Positions 33,801-41,641 of a DNA stretch of 55,465 bases are shown here, piece after piece. The notes below the pieces were generated by a model. The model saw nothing but the letters and a program-made list of their open reading frames with translations. It was not told where the DNA came from and ran no database searches. Source of the DNA: Gaiellales bacterium (GTDB lineage: Bacteria; Actinomycetota; Thermoleophilia; BMS3ABIN01); contig QZKG01000055.1 of NCBI GenBank assembly GCA_003599855.1, positions 1-55,465 on the forward strand. The letters run 5' to 3'. How positions within the stretch are numbered: position 1 is the first letter of the stretch; each line of letters begins with the position of its first letter. The position numbers and the translations under genes are program-made.

Positions 33801-34341
33801 CGGAGAAGGCCTGGATCGCCCGGGAGATCTCTTCCTGGCCTTCGTCATAGGTGCGCTTGCTATCGCCATACTCGCTGCTGTCCAGCAAGGCCTCAGCGGC
33901 CTGCGGCTGTCCCTGACTCACCAGGGCCAGGGCTTCTTCATCCAGCTTCCTGATCGTCTGCCTGGCTTCAGCGCAGCGGTCCAGGTCTTCCTCGTCGACG
34001 ATTTCCGGCGCCAGTTCATGGGCGACCGCCGTCGCTTCTTCCAGCCGGGGCAGCAGTCCGTAGTAACGTCTTTCCCAGGCCGGGTCTGCAGTCATCACGG
34101 CCATCATGACCGACATGGTCATGGCCTCGTCGAGGTACCTGATGTCGCTCCTGGCTTCCTGGAGCCGTATGAGCCGCTGCTCATCCCGCTCGAACTCGCC
34201 GAAGGAATCCCACGCGTACCAGCCGATGCCCAGGGCAAGCACGAGGGTGAGCACCATTGCAGCCGTGAAGATGCGGATCGGATAATCGTGTGGTTTGGCC
34301 TGACCCCTCATAGTGGCACCGTCCCAGGAATCTGCCGGCAC
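30889..34341 (-). CDS. Hybrid sensor histidine kinase (membrane sensor, PAS-PAS-GAF-PAS-HK-REC)
   Basis: A 1150-aa membrane hybrid kinase. Membrane helices at about 24-44 and 194-214 enclose a helical extracytoplasmic domain with Met-rich MTMSVMMAVM. Then PAS (230-345), PAS-PAC (352-480), GAF (485-635), PAS (645-760), HisKA with His784 in LAGGVAHDFNNYLTAVQGY, HATPase (about 885-1005, DSGEGMDAATRARAFEPFF, GTGLGLSVVYGI) and a C-terminal receiver (about 1033-1150) with phospho-acceptor Asp in LFSDVVLPDISG. The start GTG 34341 or ATG 34311 cannot be settled. No output regulator is adjacent, so its target is unknown. Confidence 0.92.
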   Translation of the reverse strand: MPADSWDGATMRGQAKPHDYPIRIFTAAMVLTLVLALGIGWYAWDSFGEFERDEQRLIRLQEARSDIRYLDEAMTMSVMMAVMTADPAWERRYYGLLPRLEEATAVAHELAPEIVDEEDLDRCAEARQTIRKLDEEALALVSQGQPQAAEALLDSSEYGDSKRTYDEGQEEISRAIQAFSEEEIHDQHVRSNVNIAVMGGVMVLLLFAWIFVVRSVRNHLRERDRAEEKLRLLSEAVESSQDGVQIVGLDGRIIYSNRAVENIYGYTPEEYHGMHVGSMNADPGFAQAVILPAIEKTGGWSGEVLVRHKDGHVFPIWLTTSLVGGAEGEPTAMVGGIRDVTELREAEQALRESEERYRLLFENMYEIAWSVDIPPGGSLFENPVSFVNERVRDVTGYSVADFTGRPDFWLSVIHPDDRQAVMDSTEVIAQSKQPRVRIYRIRHKETGEYVWLEENVVPRLDSDGRVASLFGVARDITERKRSEEMLMDIVEGISGDTGLPFFQSLTTRLRKALGAGIAFVGELNREQDSITTIAVDAHGEQADNFEYSLKGTPCENVVGRSPCIYTSGVQQEFPADEDLVKLGVEAYIGMPLFDSAGKPLGIIVVLYHEPISDTATAESLLKIFASRAASELERLGVEQALMRSEEKYRTLFEESKDAVFMASVDGRFVDMNAAGLELLGYDTLDEVRRLDPASGAFAGSDLERYLRDLAEAGFVKDYELHLRRRDGEVRTFAITATLVRDEDGNVTGSWGIGRDMTRHRQLEEQLVQAQKMESIGRLAGGVAHDFNNYLTAVQGYIEMAITDLPQGSPVRPELVEAARSADRAVEVTRQLLLFSRHGQMDLKAIGLNAVIEGLLSMLGRLIGEQFSIATDLDPGLSPVRADPGYMEQVLLNLVVNARDAMPGGGEILVGTQNYTAAEPVTDFAGEEHFGQFVCLWVQDSGEGMDAATRARAFEPFFSTKSVGTGTGLGLSVVYGIVEQHGGWVEVESEPGLGSTFRVYLPIAAGEPEAGPLAGTAGKTDSGLAGRGEKILLVEDEEVVRNLAVRMLSENGYQVAAAGDADAARRLFAEEAGGFLVLFSDVVLPDISGVRLAEELRAQQADLGVLLASGYTGDVVDHSDIESRGYSYLQKPYSLQDLLRALAGILRGPGE

Positions 34342-34501
34342 TTCGTTCTTCCCGGAGGGCGCCGTTTCAATCCTGCTAGCGGGCTGTCATCGCCGGGAGG
34401 CCGGGTTGCGGCGGAACCTGCCGGCAGAGCAGAGAGCTGGCGGTTCCTGATGCCGCATCGCAGCTTGTACTTCAACCGGGTGTGGTGATTTCCTTCATGG
34501 C

Positions 34502-34578
34502 TGGCGCCCCGGGAAGGATTCGAACCTTCGACCTACCGCTTAGGAGGCGGTCGCTCTGATCCCCTGAGCTACCGGGGC
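34502..34578 (-). tRNA. tRNA-Arg (anticodon CCT)
   Basis: A 77-nt cloverleaf including an encoded CCA. Acceptor GCCCCGG/CCGGGGC with discriminator G, D-arm GCTC...GAGC, anticodon stem ACCGC/GCGGT with loop CTCCTAA (anticodon CCT), and T-arm GAAGGTTCGAATCCTTC. It reads AGG codons. No variable-arm oddity or intron. Confidence 0.96.
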
Positions 34579-34734
34579 AGCGGTGTCGCTGCGCATCGCT
34601 GCGTGACGTTTCCGTGGCTCCTGCTTCAAGGAAGCTGGATACAGCGTGCCTGGTGTCGCAAACTCATCAATTATAAACGAATGGACACAGTAAAGCCTTT
34701 TCATCTTCGGCAGGCAAGACCGGCGAGAGCTCCC

Positions 34735-35667
34735 TCAGTCCAGGGCTGCGCGCAGGATCTCCTCCACCAGCTCGTTGAAGCTGATGCCTGCGGCCTGGGC
34801 GCACATGGGCATCAGGCTGGTCTCGGTGAAGCCGGGGATGGTGTTGATCTCCAGCACGTGCAGCCGGTTGTCCTCGTCCATGATCAGGTCGACGCGCCCG
34901 AAGCCCGAGCACTGCAGCAGGTTGAAACATTGAAGCGAGAGCTCCTCGGCCTCGTCGGCCACGTCCGCGGGTATCTCCGCCGGGACCACGTAGTCGGCCT
35001 TGCCCATGGTGTAGCGCGACTCGAAGTCGAAGAACTTCGTCTTGGGGATCGCCTCCACCACCGGCAGCGTCCGGGGCTCGCGGCCGAGGATGCTCACTGC
35101 CAGTTCCCGGCCCTTGACGTACTTCTCCAGCAGCACCTTGTTGTCGAAGCTGAAGGCGGAGATAAGCGCCGCCGGCAGCTCGCTCTCGGTGTGGGCGAAG
35201 CGGATGCCCAGCGCCGACCCCTGGGCCGAGGGCTTGACCACGATGGGATAGCCGAGCTCCTTGCCGATGATCGACAGGGCGTCGCTTGCGCCCAGCTCCT
35301 GGAAGGCGTCGCGGTTGAAGGCATAGAAGGCCGGCGTGGGGATGCCCGCCCCCTGGAAGATGTGCTTGGAGAGGACCTTGTCCATGCAGCGGATGGAGGG
35401 CAGCACCCGCGACCCGGTGTAGGGGATGCCGAGGATGTCCAGGAGCTCCTGGACGGTGCCGTCCTCGCCGCTGCGCCCGTGCATGGCGATGAAGGCGACG
35501 TCGGGCTTCACCTCCTTTAGCTTCTTGACCAGGCGCTCGTCGACGTCGATGGATTCCACCCCGTAGCCCAGCTCCTCCAGGGCCTTCTCCACCCGTGACC
35601 CCGACTTGAGCGAGATGTTGCGCTCCAGCGAGCGACCGCCTTTCAGCACTACGACTTTTTCTTTCAT
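34735..35667 (-). CDS. ddl: D-alanine-D-alanine ligase
   Basis: A 310-aa ATP-grasp ligase making the D-Ala-D-Ala end of peptidoglycan precursors in the cytoplasm. Features: VVVLKGGRSLERNISLKSGS (N-terminal domain), FIAMHGRSGEDGTVQELLDI, PYTGSRVLPSIRCMDKVLSK, YPIVVKPSAQGSALGIRFAH (ATP-binding loop), LEKYVKGRELAVSILG and RVDLIMDEDNRLHVLEINTI with metal-binding Glu and Asn, then PGFTETSLMPMCAQAAG. In the N-terminal loop Arg-Ser stands where family members often have GG.S.E..VS. It starts 46 nt downstream of the aminotransferase gene in the same direction. Confidence 0.95.
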   Translation of the reverse strand: MKEKVVVLKGGRSLERNISLKSGSRVEKALEELGYGVESIDVDERLVKKLKEVKPDVAFIAMHGRSGEDGTVQELLDILGIPYTGSRVLPSIRCMDKVLSKHIFQGAGIPTPAFYAFNRDAFQELGASDALSIIGKELGYPIVVKPSAQGSALGIRFAHTESELPAALISAFSFDNKVLLEKYVKGRELAVSILGREPRTLPVVEAIPKTKFFDFESRYTMGKADYVVPAEIPADVADEAEELSLQCFNLLQCSGFGRVDLIMDEDNRLHVLEINTIPGFTETSLMPMCAQAAGISFNELVEEILRAALD

Positions 35668-35713
35668 GTCAGTTCCCCCATCGGGTCTGGGCAGGCGTCC
35701 GCTCGGGCGTCGC

Positions 35714-36961
35714 CTACTCTCCTTTCAGGGCCCTGTACAGGGCCATCTGGTTCCTGATCACCTTGGCCAGCCGCTTGATGCCCTCCTCGATGCGGTCCTC
35801 GGGCACGGCGCAGTAGGCCAGCCGCATCTGGTTCTTGCCGCGGCCGTCCACGTAGGCGCCCTCGCCGGGGACGAAAGCCACCTTCTCCTCCTCCACCGCC
35901 AGGGCCAGCAGGTCGGTGGTGTCGAGGTATTCCGGCAGGGTGGCCCAGATGTAGAAGCCGCCCTGGGGCACCGTCCAGCTCGCCTCCTCCGGGAAGTACT
36001 CCTCCAGGGCCGCCAGCATGGCGTCGCGCCGCTTGTGGTAGATCGCAGTCGTCCTCTCGACGTAGTCCTGCCAGCGGGCCTCGCGGAAATATTCGTTCAC
36101 CACCATCTGCGCCAGCGTCGACGGGCAGAGGTCGGCGGCCTGCTTGCCCAGGTTGAACTTCTGCAACAGCGGCGTCGGCGCCACTATCCAGCCCAGCCGC
36201 ATCCCCGGTGAGATGATCTTGGAGAAAGTACCCAGGTAGATGACGTTGTTGTCGTCATCCAGCGAATAGATGGTGGGCAGGGACTCTCCCTCGAAGCGTA
36301 GCTGCCCGTAGGGGTTGTCCTCGATGATGAGCAGCTGTCGCTCCCGGGCCAGCTCTACCAGCTCCAGGCGGCGCTCCATACTCAGCGATACGCCGGCAGG
36401 GTTGTGGAAGTTGGGGATGACGTAGATGAACTTGGGCTTTTTGCCCTCCTTCATCAGCCGCTCGACCTCGGCCCGGACCTGGTCCGTCCTGATGCCGTCC
36501 CCGTCCAGGGGCACCTGGATGATGTCCGCCTGGAAACCGCAGAAGGACGGCACCGCTCCGGGGTAGGTCGGCCCCTCGGTGATGATGGGATCGCCGGGGT
36601 TGATGAAGATGCGCGCCATCAGGTCGATGCCCTGCTGGCCGCCGGTGGTGACGAGGATGTTGTCCGGGTCCACCAGGGTGTCCTCCTCGGCCATCACCCG
36701 GGCGATGTTCTTCTTGGTCTCGTCGAAGCCCTCCGTCGGCCCGTACTGCAGGGCCTCGGCGCAGGAGTTCATGGCGATCTCATGGGTCACCCGTGCCAGT
36801 GTCTTCTCGGGGAAGCTGCTGGTGGCGGGCAGCCCGCCGGCCAGCGAAATCACCTCGGGCCGGGCGGTGACCGCCATCAGGTCGCGCATCACCGAGGAGC
36901 GCAGGCAGCCTGTCCGCTCGGCGTAGAAACCATCGTACTTGTCAAGGTCGATCCTGGTCAT
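35714..36961 (-). CDS. PLP-dependent class I/II aminotransferase (LysN/2-aminoadipate type)
   Basis: A 415-aa fold-type I aminotransferase related to the MocR-like/LysN group. VISLAGGLPATSSFPEKTLA at the N-terminus, ALQYGPTEGFDETKKNIARV, TTGGQQGIDLMARIFINPGD, YVIPNFHNPAGVSLSMERR and the PLP lysine in YLGTFSKIISPGMRLGWI are family hallmarks, with a C-terminal Arg in MRLAYCAVPEDRIEEGIKRL. Likely substrates are 2-aminoadipate, branched-chain or aromatic amino acids. It lies upstream of ddl, possibly in one transcript. It diverges from the DUF4126 gene. Confidence 0.92.
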   Translation of the reverse strand: MTRIDLDKYDGFYAERTGCLRSSVMRDLMAVTARPEVISLAGGLPATSSFPEKTLARVTHEIAMNSCAEALQYGPTEGFDETKKNIARVMAEEDTLVDPDNILVTTGGQQGIDLMARIFINPGDPIITEGPTYPGAVPSFCGFQADIIQVPLDGDGIRTDQVRAEVERLMKEGKKPKFIYVIPNFHNPAGVSLSMERRLELVELARERQLLIIEDNPYGQLRFEGESLPTIYSLDDDNNVIYLGTFSKIISPGMRLGWIVAPTPLLQKFNLGKQAADLCPSTLAQMVVNEYFREARWQDYVERTTAIYHKRRDAMLAALEEYFPEEASWTVPQGGFYIWATLPEYLDTTDLLALAVEEEKVAFVPGEGAYVDGRGKNQMRLAYCAVPEDRIEEGIKRLAKVIRNQMALYRALKGE

Positions 36962-36969
36962 GAATCTTG

Positions 36970-36998
36970 ATTCTAGTTACACACCTGTCTTTAAGCAA
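36970..36998 (-). promoter_or_regulatory. Promoter of the aminotransferase-ddl unit
   Basis: Minus strand TTGCTT (36998-36993), 17-nt spacer, TAGAAT (36975-36970), only 8 nt before ATG 36961. Leaderless geometry. Confidence 0.65.
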
Positions 36999-37018
36999 TT
37001 CGCCGGGGATGTTAGAAT
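36990..37018 (+). promoter_or_regulatory. Putative promoter of the DUF4126 gene
   Basis: TTTAAG (36990-36995), 17-nt spacer, TAGAAT (37013-37018). It overlaps the divergent aminotransferase promoter, so the two may compete for RNA polymerase. Confidence 0.45.
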
Positions 37019-37063
37019 CCTCTCCGGGACTTTGGATCATATCCGGCGGGAAGGAGAAGAGGT

Positions 37064-37639
37064 ATGGAGACAGCACTGATCTGGGCGATCGGCGCCGGCG
37101 TCGGTCTGGCGTCCCTGGCCGGCAACCGCGCTTTCGCTCCCCTGGCGGTGTTCATCCTCATGGCCAGGATGGACTGGCTGCCGTGGTTCGGGGTGGAGGA
37201 ATCGCCGCTGGACTTCATCTTCAGCGACGTCGCCGTCGTCATCCTGCTGCTTCTTGTCGTGCTGGAGGTCATCATGACCCGCCTGACCCTGCTGATGCTG
37301 GTAGAGCGGCTGCTCAGGCTGCCTTTCGCCCTGGTCTCCGGGGCCCTCCTCTGCGGCGCAGCGGTGGCGCACGAAGCTCCGGGATGGGGATATATCGCCG
37401 GCATCGCCGGCGGCGCCCTGCTGGCGGCGCTCGGCTATTACGTCCACAGCGGCATCGTCATCGCTGGCGAAGGCAGGGACCCGGGGCCGGCGCTGGACCT
37501 GGCGGTGCTGGTGCTGGCCGCGACGATCCTGCTTCTGCCGCAGGCGGGCTATGCCTACCTGCTTGCAATATTCTGGCTGTCGATACGGGTGAGGCGGCTC
37601 AAACGGCTCAAGTACAAGGGGCTGAGGGTGCTCGCCTGA
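37064..37639 (+). CDS. DUF4126-like integral membrane protein
   Basis: A 191-aa protein with about five membrane segments (roughly residues 5-30, 50-72, 85-103, 108-128, 148-172) and a basic tail (RVRRLKRLKYKGLRVLA). The GAGVGLASLAGNRAFAPLAV start resembles the DUF4126 family, which has no known function. AAGGAGAAGAGG precedes ATG 37064. It is followed 19 nt later by the acylphosphatase gene, so both are probably co-transcribed. Confidence 0.72.
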   Translation: METALIWAIGAGVGLASLAGNRAFAPLAVFILMARMDWLPWFGVEESPLDFIFSDVAVVILLLLVVLEVIMTRLTLLMLVERLLRLPFALVSGALLCGAAVAHEAPGWGYIAGIAGGALLAALGYYVHSGIVIAGEGRDPGPALDLAVLVLAATILLLPQAGYAYLLAIFWLSIRVRRLKRLKYKGLRVLA

Positions 37640-37658
37640 CGCCACCGGGGGGTTGATC

Positions 37659-37940
37659 ATGACAAAAAGGGTGCACCTGTATATCTCCGGCCGCGTCCAG
37701 GGTGTGTTCTTCCGCGGCTGGGTAGCGGAGCAGGCCCGCAAGCTGGGCCTGGCAGGATGGGTGAGGAACCGCTTCAACGGCGGCGTCGAGGCAGTCATCG
37801 AGGGTCCGGACGAGGCGGTGGACGAGATGGTCCGCCTCTGCCATGACGGCCCCCCCCACGCCCGCGTCGATTCGGTCCTGGACAACGATACCGAGCCGGT
37901 CATGGGTTTGAGCGGCTTCCGCATCCGCGGCAGCGTCTGA
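37659..37940 (+). CDS. acyP: Acylphosphatase
   Basis: A 93-aa enzyme hydrolysing acyl phosphates. The signature HLYISGRVQGVFFRGWVAEQ contains the catalytic Arg, and GLAGWVRNRFNGGVEAVIEG the catalytic Asn. The length is standard. In the usual GRVQGVFFR-x2-v pattern the position before ...AEQA is Trp here. ATG 37659 has a G-rich ribosome-binding site at 6 nt; TTG 37653 overlaps that site. It is the second gene after the DUF4126 gene. Confidence 0.95.
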   Translation: MTKRVHLYISGRVQGVFFRGWVAEQARKLGLAGWVRNRFNGGVEAVIEGPDEAVDEMVRLCHDGPPHARVDSVLDNDTEPVMGLSGFRIRGSV

Positions 37941-37996
37941 CGGCTTCAGCCCCGCCTCCCTCCATGAGTACCTTCCCGAAAGGCTGACACATCCGC

Positions 37997-38827
37997 TCAA
38001 TGCCCGTGCTCATGCCCTTCCACGTGGCTGTGGGGATGGTAGTGCTCGACCCCGCCGTGGCGGTGGGGGTGGTCGTGGATCAGGTTGGCCCTTAGCAGCA
38101 GCTCCCGGTCGGCCAGCACGGCAGCCGGGGGGCCCTCACCAGCGAGCCGGTGGTCCTCCCCCATGACCAGCGCCCGGTCGGCGATATCCCCTACTATCGA
38201 GAGGTCCTGGGTGGCGGTGATGATGGTCTTGCCCGCCTCGTGGAGGTCGCCAGCCAGGCTCACCAGGAAGCTCGACGTCTTGGGGTCGAGGCCGGCGGTG
38301 GGCTCGTCGAACAGCAGCACGTCAGGATTGATGGCCAGCACCGAGGCCAGCGCCACCCGTTTTTTCTCGCCTCCGCTCAGGTGGTAGGGCGCCCGTTCCT
38401 TCAGGTGCCCGAGCCCCAGGATATGGATGGTATCCTCGACCCGGCGCTCCACCTCGTCGTCCGGCAGCCCCAGGTGCAGCGGCCCGAAGGCCACCTCGTC
38501 CCGCACCGTCGGGGAGAAGAGCTGCGCGTCGGCGTTCTGGAAGACGAAGCCGACGCGGCGGCGGAACTCCCGTGAGAACGAATCGAGCCGCAGCGTCGCT
38601 TCAGAAAGCTCCTGGCCCATGAACCCGATCCTGCCGCGGTCCGGGAAGAGCAGGCCGTCGAGCATCTTCAGCAGGGTGGATTTTCCTGAACCGTTGGCGC
38701 CCAGCAGCGCGACGCGCTCGCCCCGCTCCACCGAGAGGGTGGCGCCGGCGAGGGCAGGGGCGCCCTCATAGCTGAAATGGACGTCTTCCACCAGGAAGAG
38801 GGGCGCATCAGCGTTTTTCGCGGCCAT
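37997..38827 (-). CDS. cbiO: CbiO-type ATPase of a Ni/Co ECF transporter with His-rich tail
   Basis: A 276-aa ABC ATPase energising nickel or cobalt uptake. Walker A is LLGANGSGKSTLLKML, the Q-loop is VGFVFQNADAQLFSPTVRDE, the signature is HLSGGEKKRVALASVL and Walker B is PDVLLFDEPTAGLDPK. The last 26 residues contain 11 histidines (HDHPHRHGG, HYHPHSH, GHEHGH), a probable metal-storage or sensing tail that is not needed for ATPase function. ATG 38827 follows the cbiQ stop directly. A TTG 9 nt earlier would overlap cbiQ. Confidence 0.93.
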   Translation of the reverse strand: MAAKNADAPLFLVEDVHFSYEGAPALAGATLSVERGERVALLGANGSGKSTLLKMLDGLLFPDRGRIGFMGQELSEATLRLDSFSREFRRRVGFVFQNADAQLFSPTVRDEVAFGPLHLGLPDDEVERRVEDTIHILGLGHLKERAPYHLSGGEKKRVALASVLAINPDVLLFDEPTAGLDPKTSSFLVSLAGDLHEAGKTIITATQDLSIVGDIADRALVMGEDHRLAGEGPPAAVLADRELLLRANLIHDHPHRHGGVEHYHPHSHVEGHEHGH

Positions 38828-38828
38828 G

Positions 38829-39776
38829 TCAGCCAATGATCCTGTCTCCCGCGAGTAGGGACAATGCCAGCGTGGCGGTGGACGCCAGCCAGACCCAGTC
38901 GGCGGCGGCCGTCCGGAAGCGGCTGGCCGTCACCGGTTCGCCGTCGAAGCCCCGGCTGACCATGGCCGCGTACACTTCCTCGCTGAGGGCGTGCGACTTG
39001 CCCAGCAGGGCGCCCATGCCCGCCGCCAGGAAGCGCCGGTCTTCCCGCGGCGATGCCGGCCCCACCATGCGGCTGGCGCGCGCCGTGAACATCTCGGTGG
39101 CCATCGCCAGGAGCAGGAAGATATACCGGTAGGTCATCGACAATATGAGGACGAAGAGCCGGGGCACATGGAAGACCCTGAGCGCCCTGAGCAGCTCGTT
39201 CCAGCGAGTGGTCAGGGCCAGGAGCACGCCCAGGGACACGGAGGCGGCCACCCTGAGGACCAGCATGACGGCGCCCCTGACCCCCTGCTGGGTGATCGCC
39301 AGCGAGGTCCCCAGCGACCAGGGTCCCAGCCTCACTTCTCCGCCGAAATCCCAGATGACCCATAAGGGGTCGCCGTCCCGGACGACGTTGAAGATGCTGG
39401 GCAGGGCGATCACCGCGGCGAACAGGGGGATGAACATCCAGACGCGTTTCATGAAGAACCAGGCCGGTATGCTCGCCGCCGCCGCCATGGCCACGGAGAC
39501 CAGGTAGAGGCCCAGCACCAGGTACCAGTGCCTGAGCAGCGAGGCCAGGAGCAGGAGGACCAGCACGCCGGCGACCTTCACCCGCGGATCGACCCCCTGC
39601 ATGAGGCCAGGCCGGGCCGCCACCTTCTCTGAGTAGATGGTGTCGCGCGCCAGCCGCCCCAGGCCCAGGAGTGTCCGGGCCAGGGCGCTCTGCCTGACGG
39701 CACGGTCCGGCCCCCCGGGCTCGAAGCCGCCGGGACGCTCTGTCATCCAGGCGGGAAGCATGCCGCCGTCAGCCAC
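38829..39776 (-). CDS. cbiQ: CbiQ transmembrane component of the Ni/Co ECF transporter
   Basis: A 315-aa membrane T-component. The N-terminal 55 residues are cytoplasmic and variable. Then DPRVKVAGVLVLLLLASLLR (family start) and several membrane helices, with two Ala-Arg-Gly-type coupling motifs expected near RALRVFHVPRLFVLILSMTY, TARASRMVG and VYAAMVSRGFDG (the latter two contact the ATPase). GTG 39776 is set by AGGAGG 6 nt upstream and overlaps the cbiM stop by 8 nt. The much longer open frame upstream is not coding. Confidence 0.92.
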   Translation of the reverse strand: MADGGMLPAWMTERPGGFEPGGPDRAVRQSALARTLLGLGRLARDTIYSEKVAARPGLMQGVDPRVKVAGVLVLLLLASLLRHWYLVLGLYLVSVAMAAAASIPAWFFMKRVWMFIPLFAAVIALPSIFNVVRDGDPLWVIWDFGGEVRLGPWSLGTSLAITQQGVRGAVMLVLRVAASVSLGVLLALTTRWNELLRALRVFHVPRLFVLILSMTYRYIFLLLAMATEMFTARASRMVGPASPREDRRFLAAGMGALLGKSHALSEEVYAAMVSRGFDGEPVTASRFRTAAADWVWLASTATLALSLLAGDRIIG

Positions 39777-40854
39777 GGTTGCCCTCCTGCCTGCCCCGGA
39801 ACAGGAAGCGGGCCGAGAGCAGGGCGGCCACGCTGGCCAGCGCCAGTCCCACGACACCGGAGACCAGGTAGGCAGGCGCTGACTTCCTGGCCGCGTCCAC
39901 CGAGACGACCCCTGCTGTTTCCGCAGCTCCCTCCCCCAGTGATTCACCCTCTTCGCCTGCGGGGAAGCCGTAGTCGGGCAGGAGGCCGGTCCAGGCGCCC
40001 GCGTACCTGTCCATCCCCTCGGGCACGTAGCCGACCTCATCGGCGACCTCATCGGCGCCCCATTCACCCCAGGCCGTGCCGGTGGCCAGCAGCCCGATGG
40101 GCGTGCAGACCAGTAGCAGGGCAAGTCCGATGATTAGCGGCCTGAGCTCGAAGCGGGATTCCCCGCCTGCCCTGGCTGTCTTGTAGTTCTGGAGCAGCGC
40201 CGGGTTGGTGCGCTGCAGGAATATATATACCAGCGAGGTCATGACCGCCTCCACCACGCCCGCCACCGCCAGGTGGGGGACCATCATCGCCGGTATGGCG
40301 GTGGCCAGCCCGTAGGGCGAGTACAGGGCCGAACCGTCGGCGGCGGTATACAGCTCGCCCTGCAGTCCGAAAACGACGGCTGTGAGCAGCGCCGCCAGGT
40401 TGAGGCCGGTCCAGCCGCCGACGCCCGCGGCGATCCAGCGCCTGGCTGAGCCCTCGGCGGCGCCCCGCGCGATCAGCCTGTAGGTGAGGTAGCCTGTCAC
40501 CGGCAGGATGAAGCCGATGTTGAAACAGTTGGCTCCCAGGGCCAGGATGCCCCCGTCGCCGAAGAACAGCGCCTGTATGGCCAGGGCGACGGACACGGCG
40601 ATCACAGCGGCCCAGGGGCCGATGACGATGGCGACGATGGTCCCGCCCACGGCGTGCCCGGTTGTGCCGCCGGGCAGGGGGATGTTGAACATCATGATGA
40701 TGAAGGTGAACGCGGCGCCGATGGCGATGAGCGGCGCCTGCCGCGCGTCCAGAGTGCGCCGCACCTTGTAGCCGGCCGCATACCAGGCAGGCACGACGAG
40801 CGCCCAGAGCCCCCCGGCTGTCTGGGGGCTGATGTAACCGTCAGGTATGTGCAT
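39769..40854 (-). CDS. cbiM: CbiM with fused PDGLE/CbiN-like domain (substrate-binding component)
   Basis: A 361-aa membrane protein that binds Ni2+ or Co2+. It begins MHIPDGYISPQTAGGLWALV; His2 and the free N-terminus form the metal site in this family. IPLPGGTTGHAVGGTIVAIV, GDGGILALGANCFNIGFILP and AIPAMMVPHLAVAGVVEAVM are the core blocks. The C-terminal part (about 235-361, TAWGEWGADEVADEVGYVPE, GLLPDYGF, one more helix) is a fused PDGLE domain replacing a separate CbiN/NikN. ATG 40854 has AAAGGAG upstream. Confidence 0.94.
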   Translation of the reverse strand: MHIPDGYISPQTAGGLWALVVPAWYAAGYKVRRTLDARQAPLIAIGAAFTFIIMMFNIPLPGGTTGHAVGGTIVAIVIGPWAAVIAVSVALAIQALFFGDGGILALGANCFNIGFILPVTGYLTYRLIARGAAEGSARRWIAAGVGGWTGLNLAALLTAVVFGLQGELYTAADGSALYSPYGLATAIPAMMVPHLAVAGVVEAVMTSLVYIFLQRTNPALLQNYKTARAGGESRFELRPLIIGLALLLVCTPIGLLATGTAWGEWGADEVADEVGYVPEGMDRYAGAWTGLLPDYGFPAGEEGESLGEGAAETAGVVSVDAARKSAPAYLVSGVVGLALASVAALLSARFLFRGRQEGNRG

Positions 40855-40981
40855 CTGCTCTCCTTTCGGGTCCGGCGGCACCATGCCGCCCGTTGCCGTC
40901 CGTGCCTTCTGGCAGATGCTGGGCCCTTCGCAGGCCCGGGAATCGGGGTTTCGGGGATCGCCGCCTTCGTGGCGGAGCGTG

Positions 40982-41167
40982 TTATTTCCGAAGATATGCC
41001 TTGTGTTCCAGAAGCTTCAGCTCATGGAAGCTGGCGGCGACTATCTTCTGCTGTCCCAGCAGGTCGGTGAGCACCAGTTTGTCGCCCTCGGGCCTGATGG
41101 TGGCCACGTCTTCCATGACCATCTCTTCCCTGCCGTCTTCGATGATATATACAGTCAGTTCACACAT
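40982..41167 (-). CDS. cooT: CooT-family small nickel-binding protein
   Basis: A 61-aa protein beginning MCELTVYIIEDGREEMVMED. Cys2 is the nickel ligand in CooT of the CO-dehydrogenase maturation system. The remainder (VATIRPEGDKLVLTDLLGQQ, KIVAASFHELKLLEHKAYLR) fits the family. It lies 4 nt after the DUF3842 gene and 127 nt before cbiM in the same direction. Its presence argues that the transporter carries nickel rather than cobalt. No cooS or other nickel enzyme is visible in the window. Confidence 0.85.
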   Translation of the reverse strand: MCELTVYIIEDGREEMVMEDVATIRPEGDKLVLTDLLGQQKIVAASFHELKLLEHKAYLRK

Positions 41168-41171
41168 CCGT

Positions 41172-41606
41172 TCATACCTCCGTTTCTGCTTCTAGCAGCT
41201 GCCGGACCCTGGCCACCGCCTCCTCCATCAGGTGGGGAAGCGGCTGCCGGCTCGCCGCCACGAAATGCAGCCGCGGCTGCGCCAGGGGCAGGAGCACCTT
41301 CTCTGCCCGTGACGACGCTATCACTTCCGCCATCCCCGGCGTCAGTTCCCCCATGTAGGAGTTGGCGATCACCACGGCGATGGGCGCGACGATGATGTCC
41401 GCCCGTGATATCGACGTGCGGATGGCGTTCTCGCCGGTGGCGCCGCGGCTCGCCCGCGCCTTCATCATGTTGGCCGTGGCAGCCGAGTTGGTGCCGAAGA
41501 CGAGTATCTCCACGCTCTCCGGAAGCTCTCGCCGCAGCTGGCTGACGACCTGGTGGCCGATATTGCCGCCCATGCCGTCTATCACCGCGATCACAGCGTC
41601 CCTCAT
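41172..41606 (-). CDS. DUF3842 family protein
   Basis: A 144-aa protein with a Rossmann-like start (AVIAVIDGMGGNIGHQVVSQ) and conserved blocks VFGTNSAATANMMKARASRG, GENAIRTSISRADIIVAPIA and NSYMGELTPGMAEVIASSRA. No biochemical function is known to me; family members recur next to CooT and metal genes in anaerobes. ATG 41606 is chosen since GGGAG is 8 nt upstream; ATG 41612 is the alternative. It is the first gene of the Ni/Co operon and follows the structured leader. Confidence 0.78.
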   Translation of the reverse strand: MRDAVIAVIDGMGGNIGHQVVSQLRRELPESVEILVFGTNSAATANMMKARASRGATGENAIRTSISRADIIVAPIAVVIANSYMGELTPGMAEVIASSRAEKVLLPLAQPRLHFVAASRQPLPHLMEEAVARVRQLLEAETEV

Positions 41607-41641
41607 TTCCATCACTCCCAACAGGCCTGAAAACACAAAAA

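Noticed and set aside
31990..34488. 832-codon plus-strand open frame opposite the hybrid kinase
   Set aside because: It is antisense to a clearly recognisable kinase, is rich in Gly/Asp/Val/His of the kind produced by GC-rich mirror frames, and shows no domain.
38829..40124. Long 431-codon version of cbiQ
   Set aside because: The first 116 codons overlap cbiM and lack similarity; AGGAGG before GTG 39776 gives the true start.
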